Shown: in pieces, positions 16,339-24,673 of the stretch
Numbering within the stretch: position 1 is the first letter of the stretch
How the letters are laid out: every line of letters starts with the position of its first letter
Source: Lachnoclostridium sp. UBA1781
Lineage (GTDB): Bacteria; Bacillota; Clostridia; Lachnospirales; Lachnospiraceae
Direction: 5' to 3'
DNA length: 30,343 nt
NCBI GenBank assembly: GCA_002315495.1
Contig: DCGJ01000041.1
Location: forward strand, 1 to 30,343
Notes under the pieces: model-generated
Told to the model about the DNA's origin: nothing
The model's input: the letters and a program-made list of their open reading frames with translations, nothing else
Database searches by the model: none
Program-made: the position numbers and the translations under genes

Positions 16339-17898
16339 ATGAACACTGCATTTGTAGCACCTGCAGTTATGATCAACGGAATGGATATTCCGGTCGGTCT
16401 GATTGTAGGAATCGCAGTCGCAGCACTTGTTATTATTCTTTTGGCCGTTGGCTATGTGAAGGCTCCGCCTGATATGGTATTCATCATTTCCGGTATGCAC
16501 AAGCGTTCCAGATTTGCCATCGGTAAAGCAACCATTCGTATCCCGTTCTTCGAGCGTTTGGATAAGTTGAACCTTCGATTGATTCCAATCGATGTAAAAA
16601 CCAGCAATGCAGTTCCGACAGCGGATTACATCAATATTAATGTAGACGCTACCGTTAACGTAAAGATTAGCTCCGAAACCGAGCGTCTTCACCTCGCTGC
16701 AGAGAACTTCCTGAACCGCAATCCGGAGTATATCGCTACCGTTGCAAGAGAAGTTTTGGAAGGTAACGTTCGTGAAATCGTTGGTCGAATGAAATTGGAA
16801 GAGATGGTTTCCGACCGTCAGAAGTTCGCAAACCTGGTTAAGGAAAATGCGGAGCCTGACCTCGCAGCCATGGGTCTTGATATCATTTCCTTCAACGTGC
16901 AGAATTTCGTTGACGGCAATGAAGTTATTGAGAACCTCGGTATTGATAACATTGTAAAGATTAAGAAGGCCGCAGCAATTGCACGTGCCGAGTCCGAGAG
17001 AGATATTAAGGTTGCACAGGCTGCAGCTGACAAGGATTCCAACGATGCTGCTGTTGCTGCACAGACCGAAATCGCTAAGAAGCAGAACGAACTTCAGATT
17101 AAGAAGTCCGAACTTCAGCGCGATGCAGATACTCAGAAGGCTATCGCCGATGCAGCTTACGAGATTCAGAAAGAGGAACAGCGTAAGACCATCGAGATTA
17201 CCACTGCAAATGCGGACATTGCCCGTCAGGAGCGTGAAATCGAACTTCGCCAGAAGGCCGTATCCGTTAAGGAGCAGGCTCTTGAGGCAGAGGTAAAGAA
17301 GCAGGCAGAAGCTGACAAGTACGCTGCACAGCAGAAGGCAGACGCAGCCCTTTACCAGAGACAGAAGGAAGCAGAAGCTAAGCAGTTCGAAGCACAGAGA
17401 GCAGCAGAAGCAAGAAAGGCACAGGCTGAGGCTGATCGTTTCGCCAAGGAGCAGGAGGCAGAAGGTATCCGCGCTGTCGGTGAAGCAGAAGCAAAGGCCA
17501 TCCAGGCAAAAGGTCTTGCAGAGGCTGAAGCAATGGAAAAGAAAGCAGAAGCTTATGCGAAGTATAATAAGGCAGCCGTTGCTGAGATGATGATTAAGGT
17601 TCTTCCGGAAATCGCAGCTCAGGTAGCAGCTCCTCTTCAGCAGATCGACAAGATTACCATTATTGGTGGTGGCGAAGGCGGCGCCGGTGTTGACCAGGTT
17701 GCCGGAAATGTACCGGTTGTTATGGCAAAGGTATTTGAAAGCATGAAGCAGGCTACCGGTATCGATCTTGCAAATATCATCAACGCTGATTCCTATGACG
17801 CTAAGGTAAATCGTAACATTAACGTTACCGGTTTGGATGGTGTTGTAGCAGAAGAAGCAGAGAAGAAGATTGTGGAAGCAATCGAAGACAAGCAGTAA
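16339..17898 (+). CDS. floT: Flotillin-like SPFH/band 7 membrane-scaffold protein
   Basis: A 519-residue protein with the layout of bacterial flotillin (FloT/YuaG). It has one N-terminal membrane span (about 17-40), an SPFH domain (about 45-215, with EVLEGNVREIVGRMKLEEM), a long Ala/Glu/Lys/Gln-rich coiled coil with EA repeats (about 215-410), and a C-terminal region with IDKITIIGGGEG typical of the family. Flotillins oligomerise in the cytoplasmic membrane and organise functional membrane patches. In Bacillus the gene is paired with an NfeD-type gene (yuaF); none is present here, and the gene appears to be monocistronic, with its own promoter and a terminator. The coding sequence uses a strongly biased codon set (many GCA, GAA, AAG and CTT), consistent with high expression. 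The gene symbol is by family, not by proven orthology. Confidence 0.88.
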   Translation: MNTAFVAPAVMINGMDIPVGLIVGIAVAALVIILLAVGYVKAPPDMVFIISGMHKRSRFAIGKATIRIPFFERLDKLNLRLIPIDVKTSNAVPTADYININVDATVNVKISSETERLHLAAENFLNRNPEYIATVAREVLEGNVREIVGRMKLEEMVSDRQKFANLVKENAEPDLAAMGLDIISFNVQNFVDGNEVIENLGIDNIVKIKKAAAIARAESERDIKVAQAAADKDSNDAAVAAQTEIAKKQNELQIKKSELQRDADTQKAIADAAYEIQKEEQRKTIEITTANADIARQEREIELRQKAVSVKEQALEAEVKKQAEADKYAAQQKADAALYQRQKEAEAKQFEAQRAAEARKAQAEADRFAKEQEAEGIRAVGEAEAKAIQAKGLAEAEAMEKKAEAYAKYNKAAVAEMMIKVLPEIAAQVAAPLQQIDKITIIGGGEGGAGVDQVAGNVPVVMAKVFESMKQATGIDLANIINADSYDAKVNRNINVTGLDGVVAEEAEKKIVEAIEDKQ

Positions 17899-17921
17899 GT
17901 ATTTTTGAAAAAGGGATGAAG

Positions 17922-17954
17922 AGAACTCCGGGTCGAAAGACTCGGGGTTCTTTC
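17922..17954 (+). terminator. Terminator after the flotillin gene
   Basis: A 13-bp stem with two G-U pairs (AGAACTCCGGGTC with GACTCGGGGTTCT, loop GAAA) and a short T-rich end. The T tract is weak, so termination may be partial. Confidence 0.65.
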
Positions 17955-17986
17955 GATTGTGGAGCATTTTCAAAAAGACCTTATCC

Positions 17987-18040
17987 TTAAGGTTTCTTTA
18001 AGGTTTCTCCTATTTGAGGTTAAGAATGGGGTGTTATTCT
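17987..18040 (+). promoter_or_regulatory. Tandem 11-bp operator and extended -10 promoter of the DUF5684-like gene
   Basis: TTAAGGTTTCT occurs twice head to tail (17987-17997, 17998-18008). A weaker TTAAGAAT lies in phase at 18020. TGTTATTCT (18032-18040) serves as an extended -10, with no good -35. Perfect 11-bp tandem sites one helical turn apart are typical of OmpR/PhoB-type response regulators acting as activators. The leader starts near 18047, with a GGGAA/TTCCC hairpin (18053-18070) close to its 5' end that may stabilise the mRNA. Confidence 0.6.
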
Positions 18041-18113
18041 TAGATCATCAAAGGGAAACAAACAGTTCCCAAATAAAAATAACAAACAAAGAAATCTAAA
18101 GGAGATTAAAAAA

Positions 18114-18545
18114 ATGAAAAACGTAGAATTGGCAGCAGATGTAATCGCAATCGTAATTGCAGTAGTACTTAAGGTAGCAGGTGAGTGGAAGATGCTTGAG
18201 AAGGCCGGCGAAAAGGGCTGGAAGGCATTGGTTCCGGTTTATGGAGATTTGGTTCTCTTCCGTCTTTTCTGGAGCACCCAGATGTTCTGGCTTTCTTCCA
18301 TCGTAACAATCTTTGGAGCTGTAGCAGCAGATTATGTTGGTGAGGGCTTGACTGTGTCCCAGCTTTTGGTTGCACCGCTTGCAATTATCGCAATTATTGC
18401 AGCATTTACCATGCATGTAATGTTCCTTCATAAGGTTTGTAAGGCATTTGGCCATGGTGTTGGTTTCACCTTTGGCTTCCTCGTAGCAACTCCTCTGTTC
18501 TCTGCAATCGTTGGATTCGGTAAGAGTGAGTACAAGATGGCTTAA
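18114..18545 (+). CDS. DUF5684-like small integral membrane protein
   Basis: A 143-residue, very hydrophobic protein with about four membrane segments. EWKMLEKAGEKGWKALVPVYGDLVLF after the first span and CKAFGHGVGFTFGF ... FGKSEYK at the end are the conserved features of DUF5684-type proteins, whose function is unknown; they often lie near signal-peptidase or cell-envelope genes. AAGGAG sits 9 bases before the ATG. The promoter region carries a tandem operator suggesting control by a two-component system, so an envelope-stress or antimicrobial-response role is plausible but unproven. The next gene starts 68 bases downstream with its own -10 element and no terminator in between. Confidence 0.75.
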   Translation: MKNVELAADVIAIVIAVVLKVAGEWKMLEKAGEKGWKALVPVYGDLVLFRLFWSTQMFWLSSIVTIFGAVAADYVGEGLTVSQLLVAPLAIIAIIAAFTMHVMFLHKVCKAFGHGVGFTFGFLVATPLFSAIVGFGKSEYKMA

Positions 18546-18553
18546 GAGAGGGG

Positions 18554-18582
18554 TTTTAATTATTCCATAGTTGTTGTATAAT
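18554..18582 (+). promoter_or_regulatory. Possible promoter of the duplicated-domain gene
   Basis: A perfect TATAAT (18577-18582) with a poor -35 (TTTTAA) 17 bases upstream. It could add to read-through from the DUF5684-like gene. Confidence 0.4.
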
Positions 18583-18613
18583 TAAATGAAACCTTTACCT
18601 GGAGGAAACTGAT

Positions 18614-21028
18614 ATGGCACATAACCCATTTGATGAGGAGAATTTAGAGGAATTTAGGGCATATGTTGAGTGGCTCAGCAAGGGAACCCAGGCACTTCAT
18701 CTTACCCTTGATAAAAAGGGAAATGAAATGCTCAAAAACCTCTTTGATCCGGATGAAAAGAACAAACAAAGCTTTTATCACATTCTTCATGAGATGCAGC
18801 AGGGAATTGATAAGAGGGAACTTAACTCGGCGGATTCTGATGAGTTTGCGCCGGCGATTGATAAACTGAAGGAAGAGATGAAGGCGCCGCTTTTGGCGTT
18901 TTATTCTCTCGGGGAGCATATTGAGGGAGAGAATAAGAGTGCCCTCACACCACTTGTTAGTAACCTTGTAACAACGATGGAGGCATTTGACTTTAGATAT
19001 AATGCATCCTTCCACGCGCATCCATTCCTTTATACGGAGGGACGGAAATATGTTAAGGAGCACCCGTACATTTCCCCGGTGGAGATGGAGGCACCTAAGG
19101 ACGTTCCGAAGCCGGAAGAGGCTCATGACATGGATGCGGAAAAACTTGGCGAAGATGAAGTTAATCGGTTCTTTGATGATAATGATGTTCAGGGAAAGAT
19201 AGCTGATGACGATGAGTTCAACCCTCAGAAGGACGGTGCCATTGAAGGTGTAGCGTATGAGGAGGGCGAGAATCAGAGTGTTGAGGAAAAGAATGAACAA
19301 GACGAAGTAATCAGCATTTTGGAACCGCAGGAGGATCAGGACGCCCGTCAGTTCATCTATGGAAGCGACGTTTCCATGGGAGATTCCATTATTGCAGAAG
19401 CAGCTTCCCCGGATGATTCCAAGGCTTCTTCCTCGGAAGAAAGCGAGGCGGACGAATTGCTGTTTGACTACATGGGAAAGTCCGCATTTCGTGTTCCCGA
19501 TGTACCTTCCGTTGAGATGATTTTTGGGGATTTTGATCTGGATGCCCTTCGTGGTGGCGGTACCCCTGAGTTTCAGGCGTATAAGGCCGCCTATGATGCG
19601 GTTCATAACCCGGATGAAGTGGGCAAATTTACCAGAAGAAAATATGAGGCTCTTTTTGCAGCATCCTTCGAATATCTCCGTCGAAAAGACACGGAGCCTA
19701 CCTTTACCAATGGTAAGGAGCGCGTCAAGGCTGCCTGTGCAGACATGGCGAATACGGGCTTCAAGCTTCTGGAAACCTGCAAAGACCCGGTGGAACGAGA
19801 GGGGATTATTTCGAAGATGAAGATTCAGTGTCTTCGAAATCGGACCTTCCGCAATTACTTAACCGAGAATCGACTTCCTAGGATGGCAATCGATACGGTT
19901 TCCGGGTATCCGAATGAAAATGCATCTGCCGCAATGGACCTTTATTGCTTCGCTCTGGCGGTTGCCGGAAAATGTAGGAATAAGGACATGGTTGCTCTTG
20001 TTGATGGAAAAATGGACGATCGTATGATTGCGAACAGCCCGAAATTCGGCGAGGCAATGAGTGAAATTGAGGAATTGTCACCAATTGCAGCGGATCTTAA
20101 GAGAAGATTTGAGAAGTGTAAAACTGTGGCGGAGTTTAATAACCTCATCGATACGTCAGTCCGGAAAATAGCAATGGGCGGTGTTAAGGAATACAAGTTA
20201 ATGTACCTGGCGGTTGATAAGCCGTTGGAAGCCATGCCTGATTTTAACACGACACGGGAAGGGCTATTTTACACTCCTGATAAGCCGGTCGTTAATCACC
20301 TTATTGCGAATGCGGAGACGATTCGAATCCATCGCTACAGCGGTTCAACAGAATTTGAAAACCTTAAGACGGCATGTATGAATCGCTGCAATACCCCAAC
20401 GGGCACCTTTGATCGCGAATTGACAAAAGCGTCCTTTGACAGCGCATTTGAATATCTTCGTTTGAAGGACACTACACCGACCTTTAAGGAAGGTCAAAAG
20501 CGCGTCACCTTCGCAGTTAAGGAGATGGCCAATACCGGTTTTGATCTTCTTGAAACCTGCAGGGATTCTTGGGAACGTGAGGAAATTATCAACAAGATGA
20601 AAGTAGAAGCTCTTCGAAACAAGAGGTTTCGTGAGTATATGATTGAGCATCTTCCTGATATTGCCAGAGGTGATGAAACGCTCGGTACGAATTTCAATGC
20701 TGCCGCCATGCTGAAGCTTTATTCTTTCTGTATGGTTGTAGCCGGTATCTGTGCAAATAAAAAGCAGGACATTCTCATTTCGGGAAAGATGGACGGAGCG
20801 GATATTACCAGAAACTCCAAATACAGACTGGCTCAGCAGACGATTGCAAACTTTGAAACTACCACAAAGCAGATTGCCGAGCGTCTGGGAAAGCATTTGG
20901 ATGAGGAGAATTTCTTCAATGAACTTTCAGAGAAAATCGTTCGTCATATGGGTGAAAACGGTTTGATTAAGTCGACGAGTGCACCTCAGGCTCCGGAGGA
21001 AGAAGGTCCTCAGCCGAATATGAACTAA
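18614..21028 (+). CDS. 804-residue protein with an internal duplication, function unknown
   Basis: I do not recognise this protein. There is no signal peptide or membrane span, so it is probably cytoplasmic. The first ~180 residues are helical. Residues ~180-310 are very acidic and low in complexity, probably a flexible linker. The rest holds two related domains of about 190 residues (about 315-505 and 575-765). Both copies share the order EF..Y/L K, then SFEYLRRKDTEPTF or AFEYLRLKDTTPTF, MANTGFKLLETCKD or MANTGFDLLETCRD, II.KMK...LRN..FR.Y, a later LY.F...VAG.C.NK, and GKMD (then D..I or GADIT), with N.SP or NSK. The duplication is old: the copies are clearly alike but far from identical. 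The ribosome site is GGAGG 9 bases before the ATG. The gene ends shortly before a shared terminator. Confidence 0.75.
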   Translation: MAHNPFDEENLEEFRAYVEWLSKGTQALHLTLDKKGNEMLKNLFDPDEKNKQSFYHILHEMQQGIDKRELNSADSDEFAPAIDKLKEEMKAPLLAFYSLGEHIEGENKSALTPLVSNLVTTMEAFDFRYNASFHAHPFLYTEGRKYVKEHPYISPVEMEAPKDVPKPEEAHDMDAEKLGEDEVNRFFDDNDVQGKIADDDEFNPQKDGAIEGVAYEEGENQSVEEKNEQDEVISILEPQEDQDARQFIYGSDVSMGDSIIAEAASPDDSKASSSEESEADELLFDYMGKSAFRVPDVPSVEMIFGDFDLDALRGGGTPEFQAYKAAYDAVHNPDEVGKFTRRKYEALFAASFEYLRRKDTEPTFTNGKERVKAACADMANTGFKLLETCKDPVEREGIISKMKIQCLRNRTFRNYLTENRLPRMAIDTVSGYPNENASAAMDLYCFALAVAGKCRNKDMVALVDGKMDDRMIANSPKFGEAMSEIEELSPIAADLKRRFEKCKTVAEFNNLIDTSVRKIAMGGVKEYKLMYLAVDKPLEAMPDFNTTREGLFYTPDKPVVNHLIANAETIRIHRYSGSTEFENLKTACMNRCNTPTGTFDRELTKASFDSAFEYLRLKDTTPTFKEGQKRVTFAVKEMANTGFDLLETCRDSWEREEIINKMKVEALRNKRFREYMIEHLPDIARGDETLGTNFNAAAMLKLYSFCMVVAGICANKKQDILISGKMDGADITRNSKYRLAQQTIANFETTTKQIAERLGKHLDEENFFNELSEKIVRHMGENGLIKSTSAPQAPEEEGPQPNMN

Positions 21029-21092
21029 ATAGTCTGTCAACTTGAATCACGCGGCTTTTAGAGGAGCACGGAGTGCGGGAGATGAGCTGATG

Positions 21093-21131
21093 AAAAAGGC
21101 GGTGAAAAATGCTTTGGCATTTTTCACCGCC
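21093..21131 (-). terminator. Strong terminator, mainly serving the minus-strand gene
   Basis: A perfect 15-bp stem (GGCGGTGAAAAATGC and its complement, loop TTTG). On the minus strand it is followed by TTTTT, on the plus strand only by a mixed T/G stretch. It lies between two convergent genes, so it mainly ends the gene at 21175-21828 and may slow transcription from the other side. Confidence 0.85.
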
Positions 21132-21174
21132 CATTTGTTGTTGAGTGAAAGCTGTTTCGGTTTGTATTATGAGA

Positions 21175-21828
21175 TTATGCCCATGCATCCTTTTCTTTTG
21201 GAAGGCGAACTCCCGCGAGAAGTGCTCGGAAATCATTTAAGAACCACTCACCGGTGGACTTCTTCGTGCGAAGTCTTACGAGGCGCGGGCTGTCAGCGCC
21301 GGTACTCTGTACGTAGAGGGTTACATAACCTTCATTGATGCAGTCACGACTGTATGGGTTCTGAATAACCTTGAACTTGTATGGTGCGGACGGAGTGTAG
21401 TTGTTCTCCGGAGAGGTGCCCTCAAAGTAGGAGTTCACAACATATCCCTGGCCATCCATGAACTGGGTGTTAATGAACTGAAGGTCGGTTGGATTAAGTG
21501 GTTCCGGACCGCTTAAGAAGTTTAACATCTTGATGCCTTCTTCCTTGTTGGTCTTGTAAGCAGCAAATGCAAGAATTGTCAAAGCTACAGTGCCGAACTC
21601 GCTCTTCAGATCAGCCTGTGGAAGTGCCTTCATCTCCTCGAGAGTTGCCGGAATCTTATCAAAGCTAAAGGACTCGGTCTTAGTTACGCCCGTTGCCTTA
21701 TTGATTGCTTTGTTCGTTGCATTCTCAAGCCCGTGCTGAAGCTTGTTGGTTGTCTGGCTGGTAGTCGAATTAATCTTGGAATTAATCGTGCTCTCAATTG
21801 TCTTTTTGATTGAATCAAAAATTCCCAT
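21175..21828 (-). CDS. Conserved protein of unknown function (DUF6935-like, tentative)
   Basis: A 217-residue protein without signal peptide or membrane span. The N-terminal ~55 residues are Ser/Thr/Asn/Lys-rich and amphipathic (MGIFDSIKKTIESTINSKIN). The conserved part runs from LPQADLKSEFGTVALTILAFAAY through FLSGPEPLNPTDLQFINTQF and SYFEGTSPENNYTP to RTKKSTGEWFLNDFRALLAGVR. I associate this pattern with DUF6935-type proteins from memory and could not verify it. The start at 21828 has AGGAGG 9 bases upstream; the frame extends 14 codons further, without a ribosome site. It is a single-gene unit with its own promoter and terminator. Confidence 0.7.
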   Translation of the reverse strand: MGIFDSIKKTIESTINSKINSTTSQTTNKLQHGLENATNKAINKATGVTKTESFSFDKIPATLEEMKALPQADLKSEFGTVALTILAFAAYKTNKEEGIKMLNFLSGPEPLNPTDLQFINTQFMDGQGYVVNSYFEGTSPENNYTPSAPYKFKVIQNPYSRDCINEGYVTLYVQSTGADSPRLVRLRTKKSTGEWFLNDFRALLAGVRLPKEKDAWA

Positions 21829-21899
21829 CTTTATTTTCCTCCTATATGCGCGTCTTTCGCGTGGACGCAATTATGCTTCTCGTGAAGCAATTTTTTACT

Positions 21900-21928
21900 A
21901 TTATACCCAATTGGTTGGGGATGCGCAA
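21900..21928 (-). promoter_or_regulatory. Promoter of the DUF6935-like gene
   Basis: On the minus strand a perfect TATAAT lies 17 bases after TTGCGC. The leader of about 65 bases contains a small GCTTC/GAAGC hairpin before the ribosome site. Confidence 0.6.
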
Positions 21929-22043
21929 GTTTTAATTTAGAAAAAGTTTAGAAATGGGAGCGGCGGGGCCGCCGGTGCTAGGCGGATGGAGTCATAGGGG
22001 GCATCAGCGAGAGGCTGGAGTTGTGCGGGTGGCGAGAACGGGA

Positions 22044-22470
22044 GGCGGAATAGGCTTCTTCTGGCTTTTCCGCCCAGTTTGGATTCTAGCCTTCTGGTTT
22101 TGGCCCTGGCCTTCCGCTTGTGGAATCCATTTTTTACTTTTTCGAGGCTGGGTTTTCGGCGGATTATTATTCAATTAGTGTTTCCGCCTAATATTTCCTT
22201 GGTTTTCATTATTTGGAATTCATTTTTTGAGAATCCTTCGAGCGAAAATCGGCGGAAAGAGGAGAATTGAGGAATTCCGCCTATGATTTTTGTGGATACA
22301 TCTACAAAATTAGAAATAGTAAGACAAAAATGAACACCCAATCTAGGCGGAAACTTGGTAGGATATGTTTTTCGCCTAAAATGGGTGTTTTGAAAATCAA
22401 TTTATGATGTCTGAGATAGCCCAATGAACGTCCAATGTGGGCGAAAACAGCGAATGATGAGTATTCCGCC
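22044..22470. repeat. Phased array of GGCGGAA...TTCCGCC hairpins in a gene-free region
   Basis: Four inverted repeats share the arms GGCGGA(A) and (T)TCCGCC with 15-19-base loops: 22044-22074, 22158-22188, 22251-22281 and 22346-22376. A degraded fifth lies at about 22439-22470. Steps between copies are 114, 93, 95 and about 94 bases. The fourth copy is enclosed by a second inverted repeat, AACACCCA/TGGGTGTT (22333-22340, 22382-22389). No T tract or transposase is associated. The region 21942-22461 has no credible gene; this array is what it holds. Confidence 0.7.
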
Positions 22471-22711
22471 GAAATCGGCCAGCAACCAGCGAAACTAAAT
22501 CACCAACTGCCGAAATCGGCCTGCCAATGGATAGAAATTACCGGTCAAACCCGGAATCGGCCGGATAAATCGGTGAAATCAGCCAGGCAACCAGTGCAAT
22601 CAGCCGGGAAATCGGTGAAATCAGCCAGCCAACCAGCAAAGCCAACCTGCCAACCAGCGAAATCAACCTACCAACCGAAATCAACCCCGCCAACCCAACA
22701 AACTCAACCGA
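22462..22711. repeat. 21-bp degenerate tandem repeat array
   Basis: Ten successive 21-base units start at 22462, 22483, 22504, 22525, 22546, 22567, 22588, 22609, 22630 and 22651. Shortened, degenerate units follow to about 22711. Typical content is CAACCAGCGAAATCRGCCRG plus one base. Units at 22567 and 22609 share 20 identical bases (aaatcggtgaaatcagccag). The period equals seven codons, and one plus-strand frame is open through it, but that frame runs antisense into the ligase gene and lacks a ribosome site. Non-coding minisatellite is the simplest reading. The array ends just beyond the 3' end of the ligase gene. Confidence 0.8.
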
Positions 22712-22732
22712 CTCGGCTTCCTCAAATAGCTA

Positions 22733-24553
22733 TTACTCCGTCGCCTCAGCCTTCTCCGTCTTCTCGCCGGCCTCGCCCTCGGCTTCTGCACGCTGCTTCT
22801 TTAACGCCTCTTTTCTTGCCTGCTTTGCGGCAAGCTTGTCTTCCTCTTCCTTCATCAAGGCACGATAGTCCACCTTGTTCATCTTGGTCTTCGGAAGCTC
22901 GGTACGGAATTCGATGTTGTATGGCATTGCGAATTTGGAGAGCTTACCACGGAGATATTCCTTAATCTCGTTGTTCAGCTCCTTAGTGCCTTCGTAGCCG
23001 TCCTTCAACACGGCAAAAGCCTTGACCTTTTCGCCCTTTACCTGATCCGGAACGCCGATGATACAGCTCTGACGAACCGCCTCGTGTGCGTCCAAAACCG
23101 CCTCAACCTGTGCAGGGTATACGTTATAACCAGCGGAAATAATCATTCTCTTGGAACGACCCTTGAAGAAAATGAAGTCCTCGTCGTCCATTACCGCCAA
23201 ATCGCCGGTGTAAAGCCAGGTCTTACCATCCGCATGAACACGAAGGGTTTCTGCGGTTTCTTCCGGCTCGTTCAGATAGCAACGCATCACAGTCGGACCG
23301 CTGATTACAATCTCACCGATTTCTCCACGCGGCACCTCAATTTCGGTTCCCGGCTCCACAATCTTAAAGGTGGTATCAGGGAAGGAAACACCGATGGAGC
23401 CAACCTTTGCGGTCTTAATCGGGGTGAGACAGCAGGCTGCAATAATCTCGGTTGCACCATAACCTTCACGAATCGGAACCGGTGAATTGCGCTCTGCAAT
23501 ATAAGTGTCAAAACGTTCCTTCAATGCAGGGGACAGAGTGTCGCCACCGCTGAAGATACCCTTCAAGAAGGAAAGATCCTTGTCTGCCAAAATGCTCGTA
23601 CGAAGCAACGCATCGTAAAGCGCCGGAACGCCTGCCATAAAGTTGGTCTTCTCGGTAACAATCAGACGACCGAAATCCTGTGGGGTAAATACCGGCACAA
23701 GCACGGAACATCCGCCGTTTGTGAACATCGAGTGGAAACAAACACCCAGACCAAAGCCGTGGAAAATCGGCAGTACCGAAAGCATGCGGTCTCCCGGAGT
23801 GAACATCGGGTTGGTCGAAATAATCTGCTTTGCAAAGCAGTTGAAACCGTAGTTCGTATGCACGATACCCTTAGAAGTACCGGTTGTTCCGCCGGAATAA
23901 AGGATAATTGCATCGTCGTCCTTTGTTCTCGGAACCTTAACGTCGCCCTTGTAGGACTTACCGTTCTTTAAAAATGCGTCCCAGATCCAGGTTTTCACGC
24001 TCACCTTGTTGTCCTCGGATACCAGGTACGGATTGGCCTTCGCAAGTTTTCGATACGAGCGACCATCCTTCGTAAAGTCATAACCGAGATTCAGGTGCAT
24101 CGGCATGTAGTCGGACACGTGAATCAAAATAACTCCCTCCAAAGAGGTCTTCCCAACCATTGCCTGCGCCTTTTCAAGATGCTGGTCCAACAAAAGCAAA
24201 AAGCGACTCTTTGTTAACGTCAGATAATGCTCCAACTCACCGTTACCGGAAAGTGGGTGAATCATGCTGGCAATACCGCCCACCAAATTGATGGCGTACA
24301 TGAAAATCAGCGCCTGTGGAGTGTTCGGCGTACAAATCGAAACGATTTCTCCCTCCTTCACGCCGAGTGCGCGAAGTCCTCTTGCTGCGGCTTCCACCTC
24401 CTGGGTGAATTCCTTATAGCTGATTCTTCTTCCGTAATAACGCATACAGTCGTACTTCGGATAAAGCGCTGCAATCTCCTGTACGGCCTCGTAAATTGTC
24501 CCCTGATAGTAGTCCAAATGGGATTCGTGTATCTGCTTGTCTAAAGCGTCCAT
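22733..24553 (-). CDS. AMP-forming acyl-CoA synthetase/ligase (ANL superfamily)
   Basis: A 606-residue soluble enzyme that should activate a carboxylic acid with ATP to an acyl-adenylate and transfer it to CoA. Signatures in order: the phosphate-binding loop YSGGTTGTSKG (219-229), the adenine-site GYGATE (364-369), YTGD (448-451), the hinge region FKGRSKRMIISAGYNVYPAQVE (about 463-484) and the C-terminal catalytic lysine in PKTKMNKVDYR. The order and length fit long- or medium-chain fatty acyl-CoA or 4-coumarate-CoA-ligase-like enzymes; the substrate cannot be read from the sequence. A Lys/Glu/Ala-rich tail of about 35 residues follows the catalytic domain. The ribosome site is GGAAGGAA upstream of the ATG. 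It is a lone gene, and its leader contains two copies of a 14-bp direct repeat. No terminator is obvious downstream, where the 21-bp repeats begin. Confidence 0.85.
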   Translation of the reverse strand: MDALDKQIHESHLDYYQGTIYEAVQEIAALYPKYDCMRYYGRRISYKEFTQEVEAAARGLRALGVKEGEIVSICTPNTPQALIFMYAINLVGGIASMIHPLSGNGELEHYLTLTKSRFLLLLDQHLEKAQAMVGKTSLEGVILIHVSDYMPMHLNLGYDFTKDGRSYRKLAKANPYLVSEDNKVSVKTWIWDAFLKNGKSYKGDVKVPRTKDDDAIILYSGGTTGTSKGIVHTNYGFNCFAKQIISTNPMFTPGDRMLSVLPIFHGFGLGVCFHSMFTNGGCSVLVPVFTPQDFGRLIVTEKTNFMAGVPALYDALLRTSILADKDLSFLKGIFSGGDTLSPALKERFDTYIAERNSPVPIREGYGATEIIAACCLTPIKTAKVGSIGVSFPDTTFKIVEPGTEIEVPRGEIGEIVISGPTVMRCYLNEPEETAETLRVHADGKTWLYTGDLAVMDDEDFIFFKGRSKRMIISAGYNVYPAQVEAVLDAHEAVRQSCIIGVPDQVKGEKVKAFAVLKDGYEGTKELNNEIKEYLRGKLSKFAMPYNIEFRTELPKTKMNKVDYRALMKEEEDKLAAKQARKEALKKQRAEAEGEAGEKTEKAEATE

Positions 24554-24597
24554 AACGATTTCCTTCCTCTCAACAATTCCTATGGTTTGGATGTCGC

Positions 24598-24650
24598 ATT
24601 ATCAAAATGCCCAACTTCCCGTCACTGGGACCTGGTATTATCAAAATGCC
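24598..24650 (-). promoter_or_regulatory. Direct repeat in the leader of the ligase gene, possible operator
   Basis: ATTATCAAAATGCC (GGCATTTTGATAAT on the transcribed strand) occurs twice, exactly, at 24598-24611 and 24637-24650, 39 bases apart. A short TCCC/GGGA inverted repeat lies between them. Both copies are downstream of the predicted start of transcription, where a bound protein would block elongation or the RNA could fold. Confidence 0.45.
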
Positions 24651-24673
24651 TCTCGTCCATTCACACATAGGCT

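Noticed and set aside
16240..17973. A 577-codon minus-strand frame opposite the flotillin gene
   Set aside because: It is an antisense shadow of the flotillin coiled coil, rich in Leu, Cys and Ser, without a ribosome site. The plus-strand gene has clear promoter, ribosome site and family motifs.
22462..22711. Possible CRISPR array
   Set aside because: The repeats are contiguous 21-base units without unique spacers, and no cas gene is in the window.
22435..22965. A 176-codon plus-strand open frame covering the 21-bp repeats
   Set aside because: It has no ribosome site, and its last 230 bases run antisense through the ligase coding region. Its amino acid pattern is fully explained by the tandem repeats.
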